64,000 bases of DNA from Choristoneura fumiferana (GCF_025370935.1 NC_133481.1:17798731-17862730), one strand, 5' to 3'; shown: positions 1-10,587, counted from the first letter of the stretch. Translations and numbers: made by a program. Notes: a model not told the origin generated them from the letters alone.

Positions 1-1420
1 ATTTCCAAAATGGCGGAACGCATTGTCCGTGACAAAGATTGATGAAGTTGTTACGTTTTTTTATACTTTTGTGTCTGTAATATAAACAGCTTGACTACTA
101 AATAAACTAAACTTTTAACCTTTGCTGTAATTAAAGTTGACTTTTTTGACGGGAAACAATTATTCTTGTTATGTATTTGTTTAAATTACAAATAACAGTG
201 GTCTCATGCTCTCTGCCAAAGTATAGAACCAAAGTCATGAAAAACTTTTTGTTTCGCATCTGTGCTTTGTCATGCACTTGTAGAAACGTAAAAAAAATAT
301 TATCAGTGTGTATAATACGTATACCTACATAATATTTTTGTAGACAAATATGGTATGGAAACCTTTGTGGAAAAAGTCAGCTTTCCAGGGCTTAGGAATG
401 GACATTGATTATTTAAAATAATAATTCTTTTAACACATCCGTTAAAAATCGGTGTTCACTTTTAGTAAAATATACAAAAAAATACGTTTCCTTGTTTTAT
501 GTCTATTTTATCGACAGTACGCGCGATTGGAAATTTTCGATGATATTTTTATGAGGCAACTTGTCGTTGTATATTATGTTTTAATGGTTTATTGAAATAT
601 TACAACAAAACGGCATTGCTTGATTTATTGTTTAACTTTATTATTTCTAGCTTAGAGTGATTTATATTAAACCGATTTTAGTATGCAGTAAAATAGCCTT
701 GGGTGTGTCAATGCGACACTGTCTTAATTTATCGACCGATTCTTATAATAATCCCTGTGAAATTTTTCTCTATAGGAAAATATTTTGGAATAATCATATG
801 CAAAGTTTAAAGCATAATATTGATGATATGTATTAGTTCAGTGTAAGGTTGTTCCAGCTAAATTCAACAAAATTGTATATTTCCTTATTAAATAAAAAAA
901 ATAAGTAAAATACTTAACCTCGCGGGAAAAAGTTTGTACCTGATTAACAGGAATACGTCAAATAAATCATTATTTACAGCTTCTTTAAACTTTAAAAAAT
1001 ATATGTAAAATAAATACCGAAATGCTTATTGGGTCACCGCGAATGCTAAAATAAAGAAATTGTTTTAAATAAGGCTTCATTTCACGAGTTGGTGATCTCG
1101 TGCGCCCGCGCGGCCTGCACGAAGTACAGTCGCGAGCAAAAGTGTTTGCAAAGTCTTTGCAAGGACTCAGTTTTTTTTTGCGAGTTACGTGAATCGAAAG
1201 TATTTTAAGGCATTAACGAGTCATTTAAAAGTTTAAAATGGGTCTACTCAGCCTGTTTCGCGAGGCTCCAGATGATTAGGCTGCCTCTGAGTGTACGAAA
1301 CAGAACTGAAGATGCTCACACAAATTAAAGTATCGGGGCTTAAATAAAATTTTACAGACATCCGCAAATCCTATATTTTGATCTTCAACAACGTTGCAAG
1401 AAGAGCAATCATGCAAAGTT
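1..1420. other. AT-rich stretch with no recognised feature
   Basis: No long open frame, RNA gene or recognisable repeat is visible on either strand. A short GC-rich patch at about 1090-1140 (CGTGCGCCCGCGCGGCC) stands out from its AT-rich surroundings, but nothing identifies it. Confidence 0.5.
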
Positions 1421-1425
1421 TTCTA

Positions 1426-1745
1426 TCTCTTGACTTAGCGGTTAAGATGGAATTTTACATGGATCACCTGGGGATTTCTGGATAAAAGTAGCCTGTGTGT
1501 TATTCTAGAGATTCACCTATCTGCACACCGAGTTTTATTCAAATCTGCTCAGCCGTTTTAGACTAAAGGAGTTACAAACATAAGCTCGCATAGGGTTATT
1601 AAAGGAGGACAAGCGTCGGCTGCAAGGCCGAAATCATGCAGAGTTGCATCCATTTCGTAATCATTTATTTATATTTGTGTTTTGCTTTGCTTAAAAATCA
1701 CAAATGAATATTTCTTCTTCATTTATAATAACAGTAGGATTATTG
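1426..1745 (+). repeat. Family D interspersed repeat, interrupted
   Basis: It carries the family D order: GGATAAAAGTAGCCTGTGTG, then TTATTCTAGAGATTCACC, then CAGCCGTTTTAGACTAAAGG, and it closes with ATTTATAATAACAGTAGGAT. The same order is seen at 34485-35165 and 56211-56495. About 110 bases of unrelated sequence (roughly 1590-1700) separate the body from the terminal motif, so this copy is interrupted or rearranged. Non-coding; class unknown. Confidence 0.6.
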
Positions 1746-1987
1746 GGATCAAAAATTATAATTGCGTTTTGTGCTTGACTGTATTCATTGGTAGCCCTTC
1801 TCAGTACTTTATCTGATTGGATGAATATTTGGCTTCAGTAATGCTATCGCATTCATTCAACGCGTTGTAGATACTGACGCAAATTGTGCATTGACGGTCC
1901 AATTCATACGAATAAATGGTTAATTATGAGTATCCCTGTAATAAAGTAATTATTATTGATGAAAATGGATTATTGACGTATATTTGA

Positions 1988-2245
1988 CGACCGGATGGCC
2001 AAGTGGTTAGAGAACCTGACTACGAAGCTTAAGGTCCCGGGTTCGAATCCCGGCCGGGGCAGATATTTGTATGAATAATACGAATGTTTGTTCTCGGGTC
2101 TTGGACGTTTAATATGTATTTAAGTATGTATTTATCTATATAAGTATGTTTATCCGTTGCCTAGTATCCATAGTACAAGCATTGCTTAGTTTGGGACTAG
2201 GTCAATTGGTGTCAAGTGTCCCATGATATTTATTTATTTATTTAT
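1988..2245 (+). mobile_element. tRNA-derived SINE, type 1
   Basis: The head is tRNA-like, with a pol III A box (TGGCCAAGTGGTTAGAG) and B box (GGTTCGAATCCC). A tRNA-unrelated body follows, and the 3' end is an (ATTT)n run at about 2228-2245. Two more copies share head and body: 38040-38293 on the minus strand and 55236-55860, itself split. A functional tRNA is unlikely because the head runs into a conserved body shared by all copies and its acceptor strands do not pair well. Confidence 0.85.
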
Positions 2246-2325
2246 GTGAGTGTTTACTGATTCTGTTTTGTGAGTGTGCGCAGGAATCACATGATCCTTT
2301 ATCTCCATTGTACTAACGGACAGCC

Positions 2326-2452
2326 AGGCGGGGTGAGCGTCTTCACCCTTATGTACTTAGTATTTCCATTGGTCCTCTCGAAGCGGTTCGTTTCATCTTA
2401 ACGCGAACTGCTAAGGAAGTTATTTCGCTCCCATCGTCTGTAATCTGTACTT
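2326..2452 (+). pseudogene. C-terminal scrap of a CR1/Jockey-type reverse transcriptase ORF
   Basis: One frame reads through residues such as RRGERLHPYVLSI, then RTAKEVISLPSSV. This matches the C-terminal pattern RTA+xWNSLPxxVF common in CR1/Jockey-clade non-LTR retrotransposons; the tryptophan is lost here. A related and better-preserved scrap lies at 50679-50797. No catalytic domain is present, so this is a dead 5'-truncated remnant. Confidence 0.55.
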
Positions 2453-2459
2453 CTGAATA

Positions 2460-3690
2460 TATATAAGCTTATTGGCGACTGGCTGCGGTGTGACCTTTTT
2501 TATATAGTTTATTTGCCACTTGCTTTTTTAAAATGATTTATTTACGTTTAACGTTAGTGGTGTTTTATTACTCCGATCTTTCGGTCTCAATACTGAAATT
2601 GTACTTTAATCTTATTAAATAACTATCATTTAACCCGTGTTTCCATCAATATTCATCTAGTCTTCCCATACAGTCCACCACTAGCTATCACTAGGGCTCT
2701 TCAAGACTACAGTGAATAGGCTGAACCAGTGAGATCTTCGGCCTCAAATCTGCAGTTTTCATCAGGTGAGATAAGGTTCAATCACGGGTCAGTTTTTTGA
2801 AAAAAAATATATCAACGTTTATTAAGCGTTTGTACTTTTCAATCCCTCTCGTTATTATTTCTGTGGTTTTAATACAAAACCTACATTCCCCAACATACCG
2901 TATTCTTTTCCTCCCAATCCGCCACGAAATCCAATAATTGGATTGCCATATATTTACACAACTCACCGAGCGAGTTCAACTTTTTGAATCGAGTTTTTCG
3001 CTTCTTATGGTTGTATCATAATTTCTTGCCTTTTTTTAAGTCCGTGATTCGAGCGCAGATAATTTGGAGTTTAAACGCTTATTGTCATTGCAGACCGTAA
3101 GCTTGTTCAGTGCTGTTTTTTGCTGACCCTCTTTTCTATAGCTGGAATTTTAAGGGCAGCAATTCGTTTGGGTCTGTATCGCTGCTTGCTTGGTGTTTCA
3201 ATCAAAACAAGTTTTATCCTGCGGCCTTGGTACTGTGGAAACTAAAAAAAACTATCTGCCTTTTCCGTGGAAATTAAAAAAAATCCTCATTAAAGGCCAA
3301 TAGGATTGGCATTTTTTGAAGAATTAATTTCCAGAGAGCTGAAAATCGTTTTAATAGGTACCTTCATTTGGTCCTAAATAGGTGTAATCCGAGTTTGCAC
3401 CTTCCTAGGAGGTGAGCAGAGCATTTTGGGAGGTAAATAACTGCGGAAATTTTGCCCTTTTCTCAGTTTTTTGCTTATAGCACAAAAACGGTACGTCCGC
3501 CGGAAATTATAATATATTTAATTAAATTCTATTTTAAATATTGAAGAATGTTAAATTCTGCGTTGAATGAGCATATTAACTTCAAATTCGATTCAGTGGT
3601 ACAGCCAAAAACAAAAATTAGAAACCAAGAAAATGGTTTTGCAGGCTTAGTGGACAATAGTCAGTGGCCCCCGACAGTGCTATAAGCAAA
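2460..3690. other. Stretch with no recognised feature
   Basis: AT-rich DNA without a convincing frame or repeat. The 62-codon open frame on the minus strand at 2778-2966 is low-complexity and is not supported as a gene. Confidence 0.4.
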
Positions 3691-3691
3691 T

Positions 3692-4500
3692 AAAAACCGG
3701 CCAAGAGCGTGTCGTACACGCCCAGGACAGGGTTCCGTAGCCATTACGAAAAAATCAAATAATATTTTTCTTAGGATTTCGTATTGTGTACTGAATCTTC
3801 CAAGTTTAGGTACCTATATTTTATACCTTAGGCTGCTATTTACTCTTAAACTACTAATAATTCTCAAGCAATCTTAGCCGCTATAATTTTCCTTGTAAAT
3901 TTGATAATAATATATTTACTACCATTCTGTTTTTTTTCAAAATTTTCCACCCAACAGTTTAGATTAAAGTTGAATATTTCGCAAAACAGATCACTGAATA
4001 GAAAAATTGTCTTAGCAATCCCCCAATGGTTTTAAAAGACCTATCCAACGATACCCCACAATATAGGGTTAGTCAAGAAAAAAAACGCCCCCACTTTACG
4101 TCTATGGGAGGTACCCTAAAAACATTTTTTTACTCTTTTTTATTGTACCACTTTGTCGGCGTGACTGATATGTATATTCATTGAAAATACAAACTGAAAT
4201 ATAGATGCACAGAAAAACCAGAAAAATAAGACCAGCACTGGGAATCGAACCCAGGTCCTCGGTATTCCGTACCGCGTGCTATACCGCTACACCACTGCTG
4301 GTCAACGGTACAGACACGAATTTTCTCTATGCACCACATATCTCAGCTTGTTTGTTTTTTATTTAGCCACTTAAGCAAAAAAAAAGATTTTAAAAAGATT
4401 CCATTAAACCAATCTTAATGTATATTCATGTCAATTTACAGCTTTCTAATACAAACTTTCTCTAAGCTTACCCGCGGACAGACAGACGAATTTATAAGGC
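3692..4500 (+). repeat. Family A repeat, split by a SINE
   Basis: It starts AAAACCGGCCAAGAGCGTGT, runs through GGGTTCCGTAGCCATTACG and TACGTCTATGGGAGGTACCC, and ends near a short GACAGACAGACGAA run. It aligns over nearly its whole length with 47608-48273. Bases 4182-4417 are a SINE inserted later, with a 12-bp duplication of family A sequence on each side. Ancestrally one element of about 570-670 bp. Non-coding; probably non-autonomous. Confidence 0.75.
4182..4417 (-). mobile_element. tRNA-module SINE, type 2, with 12-bp target duplication
   Basis: Flanked by exact 12-bp copies of ATGTATATTCAT (4170-4181 and 4418-4429). On the minus strand the tRNA-like module begins GACCAGCAGTGGTGTAGCG and ends in a T-arm (CTGGGTTCGATTCCCAG) and GCTGGTC, which pairs perfectly with GACCAGC as a 7-bp acceptor stem. 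The tail reads TTTTTCTGGTTTTTCTGTGC. Copies: 27672-28045 (full length) and 37430-37607. The 5' end is truncated compared with the 27672 copy. Confidence 0.85.
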
Positions 4501-5175
4501 TAAAAAGCTTGTAAAAATCCCTTTCTAAATCTAAACCCAAACAAACATTGACATTCAATTATCGGCTAGCCCATCGCATACATTAGAGTTAATAAAGCGT
4601 ACAAGGTGGCATTCATTAGTGGGTCCCGGGCCATCGCGATAGTGGTACGCGGAATGGACCGGGAGCTGATCGACATTTGCACGTTTTTTTACTAATTAGT
4701 CTAATGAGATGTTTCGGAGTTGTAAATCACGCGCATTGCTCTTGGGACTGTGTAGTGAAAATTGAGAAAGTGTATTTTAACCGACTTAAAAAAATTACAA
4801 GTTTTTCCTTCAGAATCTGATCATTTATTTATTATGGAAAAAATGGTACCCTTATAGGACTACCTTTTCGTCCGTCTGTCAAGACTATGTTTCTCAGGAA
4901 TGCGTGGTATCGAGCTGAAATTTATATGATTTCAAAATTTTAAATTCATATCAAATAAAATACTAAATCTACTACCCTAGGAACAGTGGAAAATGTAAAT
5001 TTTATGTTAGCGCTATCAAACAATACAGTCATTAAAAAAGTAATATCTGTACAAATTACCGTGACGGAAAAACTTTGACGTTGAAGTTAACTGTATGGAT
5101 AGCAAGACTGAAGATAGCCAGCCCAAGGGCCTTGTTGACAACCGACGGAAAGCGACATTGAATTGCAATTAAAAT

Positions 5176-5453
5176 CATCATCATCATCATCCCAGCCTAT
5201 ATACGTCCCACTGCTTCACAGATTTTGACTTTGCGGGCCCATATTGGGAACTTCACACACACCATTGAATTGCTTCGCAGGTTTGTGCAGGTTTCCTCAC
5301 GATGTTTTCCTTCACCGCAAAGCTCGTGGTAAATTTGAAAATGTAATTCCGCACATGAATTTCGAAAAACTCAGAGGTGCGAGCCGGGGTTTGAACCCAC
5401 GACCCTCAGCTTGAGAGGCGATAGGTCAAACCACTATGCCACCACGGCTTTTT
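5176..5453 (-). mobile_element. tRNA-derived SINE, type 3, with RTE-like tail
   Basis: On the minus strand the head reads AGCCGTGGTGGCATAGTGG (A box) and GTGGGTTCAAACCCC (B box). The body contains GTGAGGAAACCTGCACAAAC. The end, CAGTGGGACGTATATAGGCT then (GATG)n, closely matches RTE 3' ends in this window. A plausible 8-bp duplication, ATTAAAAT, flanks it (5168-5175 and 5454-5461). Other copies: 10034-10480, 13603-13875 and a tail fragment at 21766-21835. The shared tail suggests mobilisation by an RTE-clade LINE. Confidence 0.85.
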
Positions 5454-5677
5454 ATTAAAATAAAATTGAAGAAATTTAATTGATTGATTCAGATTTTACT
5501 TTGCGGACGATATCAATTCAGTCAAATGAATTTAGTTTTATTTCAACAAATTAAATCCTTACACCCTGTATTGTGCAACAATGGGATTGAGGTGACGTTA
5601 GGTTCGTTAAACACGCGTCAAAGTACTGGGTAATATACATACAGGTTGTTCCAAAAAGTAAAACTGAACAAATGTAA

Positions 5678-5735
5678 AAGCGGTCAATTGCTAGTCGGAC
5701 TCGCGTACCGGGTTCCGTACAAATTTGTAGGTATC
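5678..5735 (+). repeat. Family C fragment
   Basis: AAAGCGGTCAATTGCTAGTC then GGACTCGCGTACCGGGTTCC, followed by GTACAAATTTGTAGGTATCT, matches the family C pattern also seen at 37928-38030 and 42725-42785 and, on the other strand, at 16110-16195. A short degenerate piece. Confidence 0.5.
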
Positions 5736-5804
5736 TATGGATATCAAATATTGGCAGCCCACTTTTCAAAGCAAATTGTACGCAGTGTAATATTAAAAAA
5801 CTAA

Positions 5805-5945
5805 GGGGCTGTTTCACCATCCATTGATTAGTGTTAACTGACGGTTAAGTGTGATGCCGTCTCTATTTGTTTTGTTCGAATAGACGGAGACGGCGTCACA
5901 TTTAACCGTCAGTTAACACTAATCAATGGATGGTGAAACAGCCCC
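5805..5945. mobile_element. PIF/Harbinger-like foldback MITE, copy 1
   Basis: A 141-bp near-perfect hairpin. The ends are GGGGCTGTTTCACCATCCAT and its complement, with arms of over 50 bp around a short centre. A TAA sits immediately outside each end (5802-5804 and 5946-5948). A 3-bp TWA duplication is the PIF/Harbinger signature. Copy 2 at 49813-49953 has the same length and a TTA duplication. No transposase is present, so it moved in trans. Confidence 0.85.
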
Positions 5946-5984
5946 TAAGACTTTCATACTTAACGTTTATGCTATAAGAATTAC

Positions 5985-6092
5985 CTTACCAAATCCCCTG
6001 GCGTTGCAGGTGTTTATGGGCGGTGGTGATCACGTACTATCAGGAGACCCACTTGCTCGTTTGCAATCTAGTCGAATAAAAAAAAAACAAGT
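5985..6092 (+). mobile_element. Family J retroposon 3' end
   Basis: It contains CCCTGGCGTTGCAGGTGTTT, then ATGGGCGGTGGTGATCACG, and ends GTCGAATAAAAAAAAAAC. Other copies keep the same 3' end but start at different points, which is the 5'-truncation pattern of LINE-mobilised elements. This copy is short. Confidence 0.7.
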
Positions 6093-6246
6093 ATCTAGGA
6101 CAACCGAAAGTACCCTTCCTTGATGATTGTATCTTTTGATTACTGATTAGTTTGTTTTTTCACTACTTCTAGGTGTAGCAGAATATTAATTTCAGCTTAG
6201 TACCTCCACGCGTTCCTAAGAATAACCTAACTAACAAAAAGTTTGA

Positions 6247-6466
6247 GTTCCCCCGACATTGTCACTTCAAAGTTCAATATTTCAAAAACGGCTGAACCTA
6301 TTTTGATAAAACATATCTAAGAACCATAGCTAAAAAACTTGCTTACAAATAAAAAACCGCATTCAAATCAGTTCACCCGTTTAAGAGCTACGGTGCCACA
6401 GACAGATACACAGACACAGCTAGCGGTCAAACTTATAACACCCCCCTTTTTGCGTCGGGGGTTAAA
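6247..6466 (-). repeat. Family F repeat
   Basis: On the minus strand it begins AACCCCCGACGCAAAAAGGG, continues TATAAGTTTGACCGCTAGC and the GTGTCTGTGTATCTGTCTGTG run, and later reads GTTCAGCCGTTTTTGAAATA. Copies on the plus strand lie at 7012, 56500 and 63207. Class unknown; likely a non-autonomous element. Confidence 0.7.
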
Positions 6467-7011
6467 AAGGATCTTGACGGACGACGAAGTGTTCCTTTTA
6501 AGAGTTCCGTTTTTTTAAAGCGATTATAAATTAAGTATATGAACAATTTCATACACATTTGAAACTCGAGTTAGAAATGCAAATTTATTTTACGCAGTCG
6601 TTGGACTCGCGTGAATCGATTTACCTGAGTTAGCGGTTATCGACTCGATATAATCGAGCCGTCATTCGTTTAGAAGCTTGATTCCAGGAGTCATTGCGAT
6701 TGTCGTAAACCCCAGATTTATCGTCCAACTCGTAAATGTGTGGTGTCTGAATAGTGTTATCTGATGATATAATAGCGTACTTCCTCGGAAACGATTGATA
6801 AAATTTATACCCTATTTCGCTGACCGTTAGATTTCGAGTGCTTAAATAAAAAATCGCACTTTTTTTACTAGCAATGCCTTTGGTCAATGAAATCCAAGAT
6901 TAAAAAAAAACTGTTATCGTAAAATTATCTACCTGCGAGCTATTTGATGGTATTTAAGTACCTGTTGCCAGTGACTCTAAACGCAATTGCGGTTGCGGAA
7001 AGCATGCAATT

Positions 7012-7180
7012 TTTAACCCCCGGCGCAAAAAGAGGGGTGTTATAAGTTTAACCGCTATGTGTGTCTGTCTGTGGCGCCGTAGCTCTTAAACGAGTAAACC
7101 GAATTGAATAAACCGGGTTTCTAGATTTTTAGACAGGTTTCAGGGTCAACCCGTTTTGACAAGTGACAAAGTCCAACAAA
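7012..7180 (+). repeat. Family F repeat
   Basis: Starts TTTTAACCCCCGGCGCAAAA and carries TATAAGTTTAACCGCTATGT and a CTGTCTGTGGC run. The 3' half is diverged (ACAAGTGACAAAGTCC). It sits about 550 bp from an inverted copy at 6247-6466. Confidence 0.65.
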
Positions 7181-7239
7181 TTCGGTACAACCATTTTTCG
7201 CTAATTCTCCATGAAGACCAGTTACTTTGCACTGTTGTG

Positions 7240-7530
7240 TTTAGCGTGGAGTTAAGACAGGTTGAATAATTATGGCACTAATAATATCATCTTAGTGCCT
7301 CTATGTTGGCAACAGCATCTTGCAATACCCCTGGTATTGTCGAGTTCATATTGTGAGCAAAATTTTGATCTCTTACCATCTATGCTAGAAGCTCACTTGC
7401 TCGTTTGCCAAGTCGAGTCATAATAAAAATTAAAATAAAATAATTAACCCAATTAGAACGCATCTGCAATCCCCCTTGTTTGTCTATTGATCTCTTACCA
7501 TCAGGAGACCCACTTTCGTTTGCCATGTGT
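7240..7530 (+). mobile_element. Family J retroposon, degenerate, plus a partial second copy
   Basis: The order CACTGTTGTGTTTAGCGTGG, TTGGCAACAGCATCTTGCAA and GATCTCTTACCATCTATGC, ending TCGAGTCATAATAAAAATTA, is family J with several indels. A second short piece at 7488-7530 repeats GATCTCTTACCATCAGGAGA then CCCACTTTCGTTTGCCAT. Old copies. Confidence 0.6.
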
Positions 7531-8197
7531 ATCTATAAATACTGACATACTGAATATCATAAAAATCGGTTTAGCCGTTTCGGAGTTTGGTCACAAGCAT
7601 TGTGACAGGAGAATTTTATATATTGGAAGAATTATGAAATTATAGATATGTAGCCAAGTATTTAAAAATCAAAATCATCCAAACAGCCTCTCATGATTAC
7701 TACGATGTTTCCAATAATCCAGAAACCAATTTTCTAACAAAAACCCCCACATTTATCTAATAGTCGCGATTGTGAATAACAGAATAGTTTTTGTCTCAAC
7801 CGCATTGAGAATTACCGGCGATTCGAACCGGGTAAAAACTATTTAACAACCAGAGAAAGACAAAGAAGGCACTTTTGAGAAATGACGCTGAGGTTTCTTG
7901 GTTTATACGATACCGAGCAAGTAAAGTCTAATTTAATTTTTAAACAGATTTAAAAATAGAATTAATAAAACTTCAACTTTTACCTTCTGGGACCTAACTT
8001 TTTGACAGACTTTTTTACTTACGCCCTAGACGTGGTTCACCGGCTTTAATATTTTGGATATTATTTCAAAATTCTTAAGATTCTTTTTTCAATGAACAAT
8101 GTGTACTTTATAAAGTACATTCGGCCGTTCTTCTTGGTGTTAATTTGTTCTTTATAAAGTATGCGAGGGCCCACGAGGCTATACCTACCTTTTACGC

Positions 8198-8411
8198 CAG
8201 AGCTTCCCAAAGCGGTCCAGGTGGACCCCTAGAAGTCCACGAGAGACTGGGAGGGGGTCCACGGGAGACCAGAAGGGGGTTCACGGGAGACCAGACGTAA
8301 AGAAAGGGGGTTTTAGGAGTTTTGGGAATATAATAGAAATGCAGCAGTACGGTCTACCGCATTCATTAACACTGAAAGTGGTTTACGAGAAAAACACTTA
8401 GGGAACCTCTG
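8198..8411. mobile_element. hAT-like MITE with near-exact 8-bp duplication
   Basis: The ends are CAGAGCTTCCCAAAG and, read inward from the other side, CAGAGGTTCCCTAAG, the CAG-start terminal inverted repeats typical of hAT elements. Flanks are TTTTACGC (8190-8197) and GTTTACGC (8412-8419), an 8-bp duplication with one mismatch. The interior holds three imperfect copies of GGGGGTCCACGGGAGACCAG. At 214 bp it has no coding capacity. Confidence 0.8.
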
Positions 8412-8861
8412 GTTTACGCGTTCTGCTGAGTTAGCAAAGTTATAAAAGGTGTACCTAGATGATATTCTAAAACTAAGTTAATATTTCAAAGTTTCTATTT
8501 TTCTTGAATAAATTAAAACTACAGCCATTCTAATTAAAACCACAACTGCAGACTGGTAGTACCTATATCTACATTTGTTACATTAGCCGAACGCTCAAAG
8601 GAAATGCTTCCGAACGGTTTCTTTCCCAAATGGACGATGTGTTTTCTTGCTCTGTGACAAACAGTGGCAACGAAATGATGCCATTAATGTGCACTTTTCA
8701 ACGCTGGATGCTTTCTGAAGAATTTCAGCAATTACGGTTAATGTAATGAGAAAATATAAAGTACTTACTGTTTATAATAAGTAACAAGCTTCGTTCGTAT
8801 TTAATTCTACACCAAACACGCTTTACCTCTAAACTACATAATTTTAACTATATTTTCCAGA

Positions 8862-9012
8862 CTGCCGCAATGAGGGTTATGTTTTTGGAGCATATGTATG
8901 TAAGTCTATTTCTTTGGTGCTATCTGTAGCCCAAACGGCTGGACGGTTTTTAACATATAAGGTACCTACTTATCATAAAATTCGTCATAATTGCCGGAGG
9001 GACATACGGTAT
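8862..9012 (+). repeat. Family G repeat, diverged
   Basis: CAGACTGCCGCAATGAGGGT then TATGTTTTTGGAGCATATG, TTTCTTTGGTGCTATCTGTA, GCCCAAACGGCTGGACGG and CGGAGGGACATACGGTAT follow the same order as the copy at 54129-54350. Non-coding. Confidence 0.6.
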
Positions 9013-9169
9013 TTACTATTTTTTCATCACACTTGCTCGTAAACAGTGTCGTAACATGCAGGCTAGAGCGCAGCCTAAGGTATCGTCAATATTTGGAATA
9101 ATTATATTTTTTCTTTTAGAAATATAAAATGTTACTCGCAAATGTGATGAAAAACGTTGTATGTCGCAC

Positions 9170-9268
9170 GGGCGGTACTAGAATTACGAACATCGACTCA
9201 TTAAAGCCCTCAGTCTTCGACTTCGGGCTTCTAATAGACTCTCGTTCGTAATTCCTTATTTACCGCCC
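9170..9268. mobile_element. Hairpin MITE
   Basis: GGGCGGTACTAGAATTACGA at the left pairs, with mismatches, with TCGTAATTCCTTATTTACCG and CCC at the right. An inner pairing of AAAGCCC with GGGCTT brackets the loop TCAGTCTTCGACTTC. No target duplication could be defined. A single copy in this window. Confidence 0.5.
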
Positions 9269-9279
9269 TTAATAACAAT

Positions 9280-10030
9280 TAAATTATAAGTATCAAATGA
9301 AAGATAAAAAAGTAACTAAAACTTCAACAGGCTGTAACCATTAGGTACGTCTCGCCAATTTTGATAATGCCCTCTGTCCCCTTCGCAGAATTTTTAATTT
9401 GAAAATTGCGATTATTTTGTAAGTGATAACAAAATTAAATCATCAGACGCCCTGTGTGACGTATTAGAAATGGTAACGCCGTAACAGTTGTTCTAAAAAT
9501 AAACTCTTCTAGATTCATCCTGTATCACCCAGCTAATACACAGGAACAAATTATTTTCCAGAACATATTTAAAAGTAGAAACGTAACACCGCCACCAGTA
9601 GGGTTTATTACTCGCGCTTTTACCTCGTGCCTTGTAACCCCGTAATTGAAAATGTACTTTAACGACTTGCTATAAAGCTGAATTTGGCTTGATCCCCAGT
9701 AGCTAAGGTAAACGTGCCCTTAAAGGTTTTGTTGACATTTTTCAGTTTAATGTTTTTCTATTGTAAGAAATTGTGTTTATTATTTATTACTGCCGGGCGT
9801 GCGAACGGCTGCTTTCTTATGACTGTGGTCTAATATATTCACTTGCTGTTGTAAATTGTTACATTAATATTATTTTTTTTTTCACGTGACTATGAATTTT
9901 TTAAGATAAAAGTACTCGTATCCATGTAAGATTATTTATTCCAAGTTATCGCGTGATTGAGTAACAAACACCTCCACAAAGTTTTTCATGTATAATTTTA
10001 ATAGAATAAGATATTTGACTGTCATCATTC
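9280..10030. other. Stretch with no recognised feature
   Basis: AT-rich. A phrase at about 9700 (TAAGGTAAACGTGCCCTTA) resembles one end of the inverted-repeat element at 21479, but no partner end is nearby. Confidence 0.4.
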
Positions 10031-10033
10031 TAG

Positions 10034-10480
10034 CTTATATCAATATTCCACTGCTGTACACAGGCCTCCTCTCGGAATAAGAGAGCTTAACCACAGTTTC
10101 CACGCGAGATTAATGCTGATTGGGAACTTTGCACGCAGCATTGTATTGAAAGAAAGAAGATATTTATTCACTAACACTGACTTTGTATTGCTTAGCAGGT
10201 TTTTGCAGGTTTCCTCACGATGTTTTCCTTTACCGTAAAAGTTGTGGAAAAATTCAAATATAATTTCGCACGTGAATTTTTTGTTTAACTCGTGACAAAG
10301 TAAAAGATAACAAAACAAATTTTTAAAAAGTTGTATGTCACGTAATTTTCCCAAATCAGCAAAATTGCCGGTCATGCGAACGGCGCTGTATTGTAACAGC
10401 TCAGAGGTGCGAACCCGGATTTGAACCCACGATCAGACAGCAGAGGCCATAGGTAAAACCACTGGGCTACCACAGCTTTT
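10034..10480 (-). mobile_element. Type 3 SINE with an internal insertion
   Basis: The minus-strand head (AGCTGTGGTAGCCCAGTGG, B box GTGGGTTCAAATCCG) and the body (GTGAGGAAACCTGCAAAAAC) match 5176-5453. About 120 bp at roughly 10276-10396 has no counterpart there and breaks the element between CACGTGAATTTTT and CAGCTCAGAGGTGCG. The inserted piece contains CCGGTCATGCGAACGGCGC; similar words occur at about 9795. The end near 10034 lacks the (GATG)n run. Confidence 0.75.
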
Positions 10481-10587
10481 ATTTTGATTATTTTATTAGA
10501 TAAATATTGATAATGACCTTAAAATCGATAAACATGACATTTTTAGACTATTAAATAGGTAGTGAGTAAATTTTTAATTTTAATATG

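Noticed and set aside
1988..2060. Possible tRNA genes (also at 4240-4305, 27792-27864, 31052-31130, 38220-38293, 55236-55296)
   Set aside because: Each A/B-box segment runs into a repeated tRNA-unrelated body, so they are SINE heads. None has a full cloverleaf with a standard 7-base anticodon loop.
6630..6887. 85-codon minus-strand open frame with fairly protein-like composition
   Set aside because: No domain, no clear splice or polyadenylation context, and the region lies between repeats. Length is within chance expectation for a 64-kb window.
8101..8160. TGTACTTTATAAAGTACA palindrome and a nearby second CTTTATAAAGTA
   Set aside because: Short AT-rich palindromes are common in this composition. 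No element boundaries or further copies apart from a weak one at about 54750.
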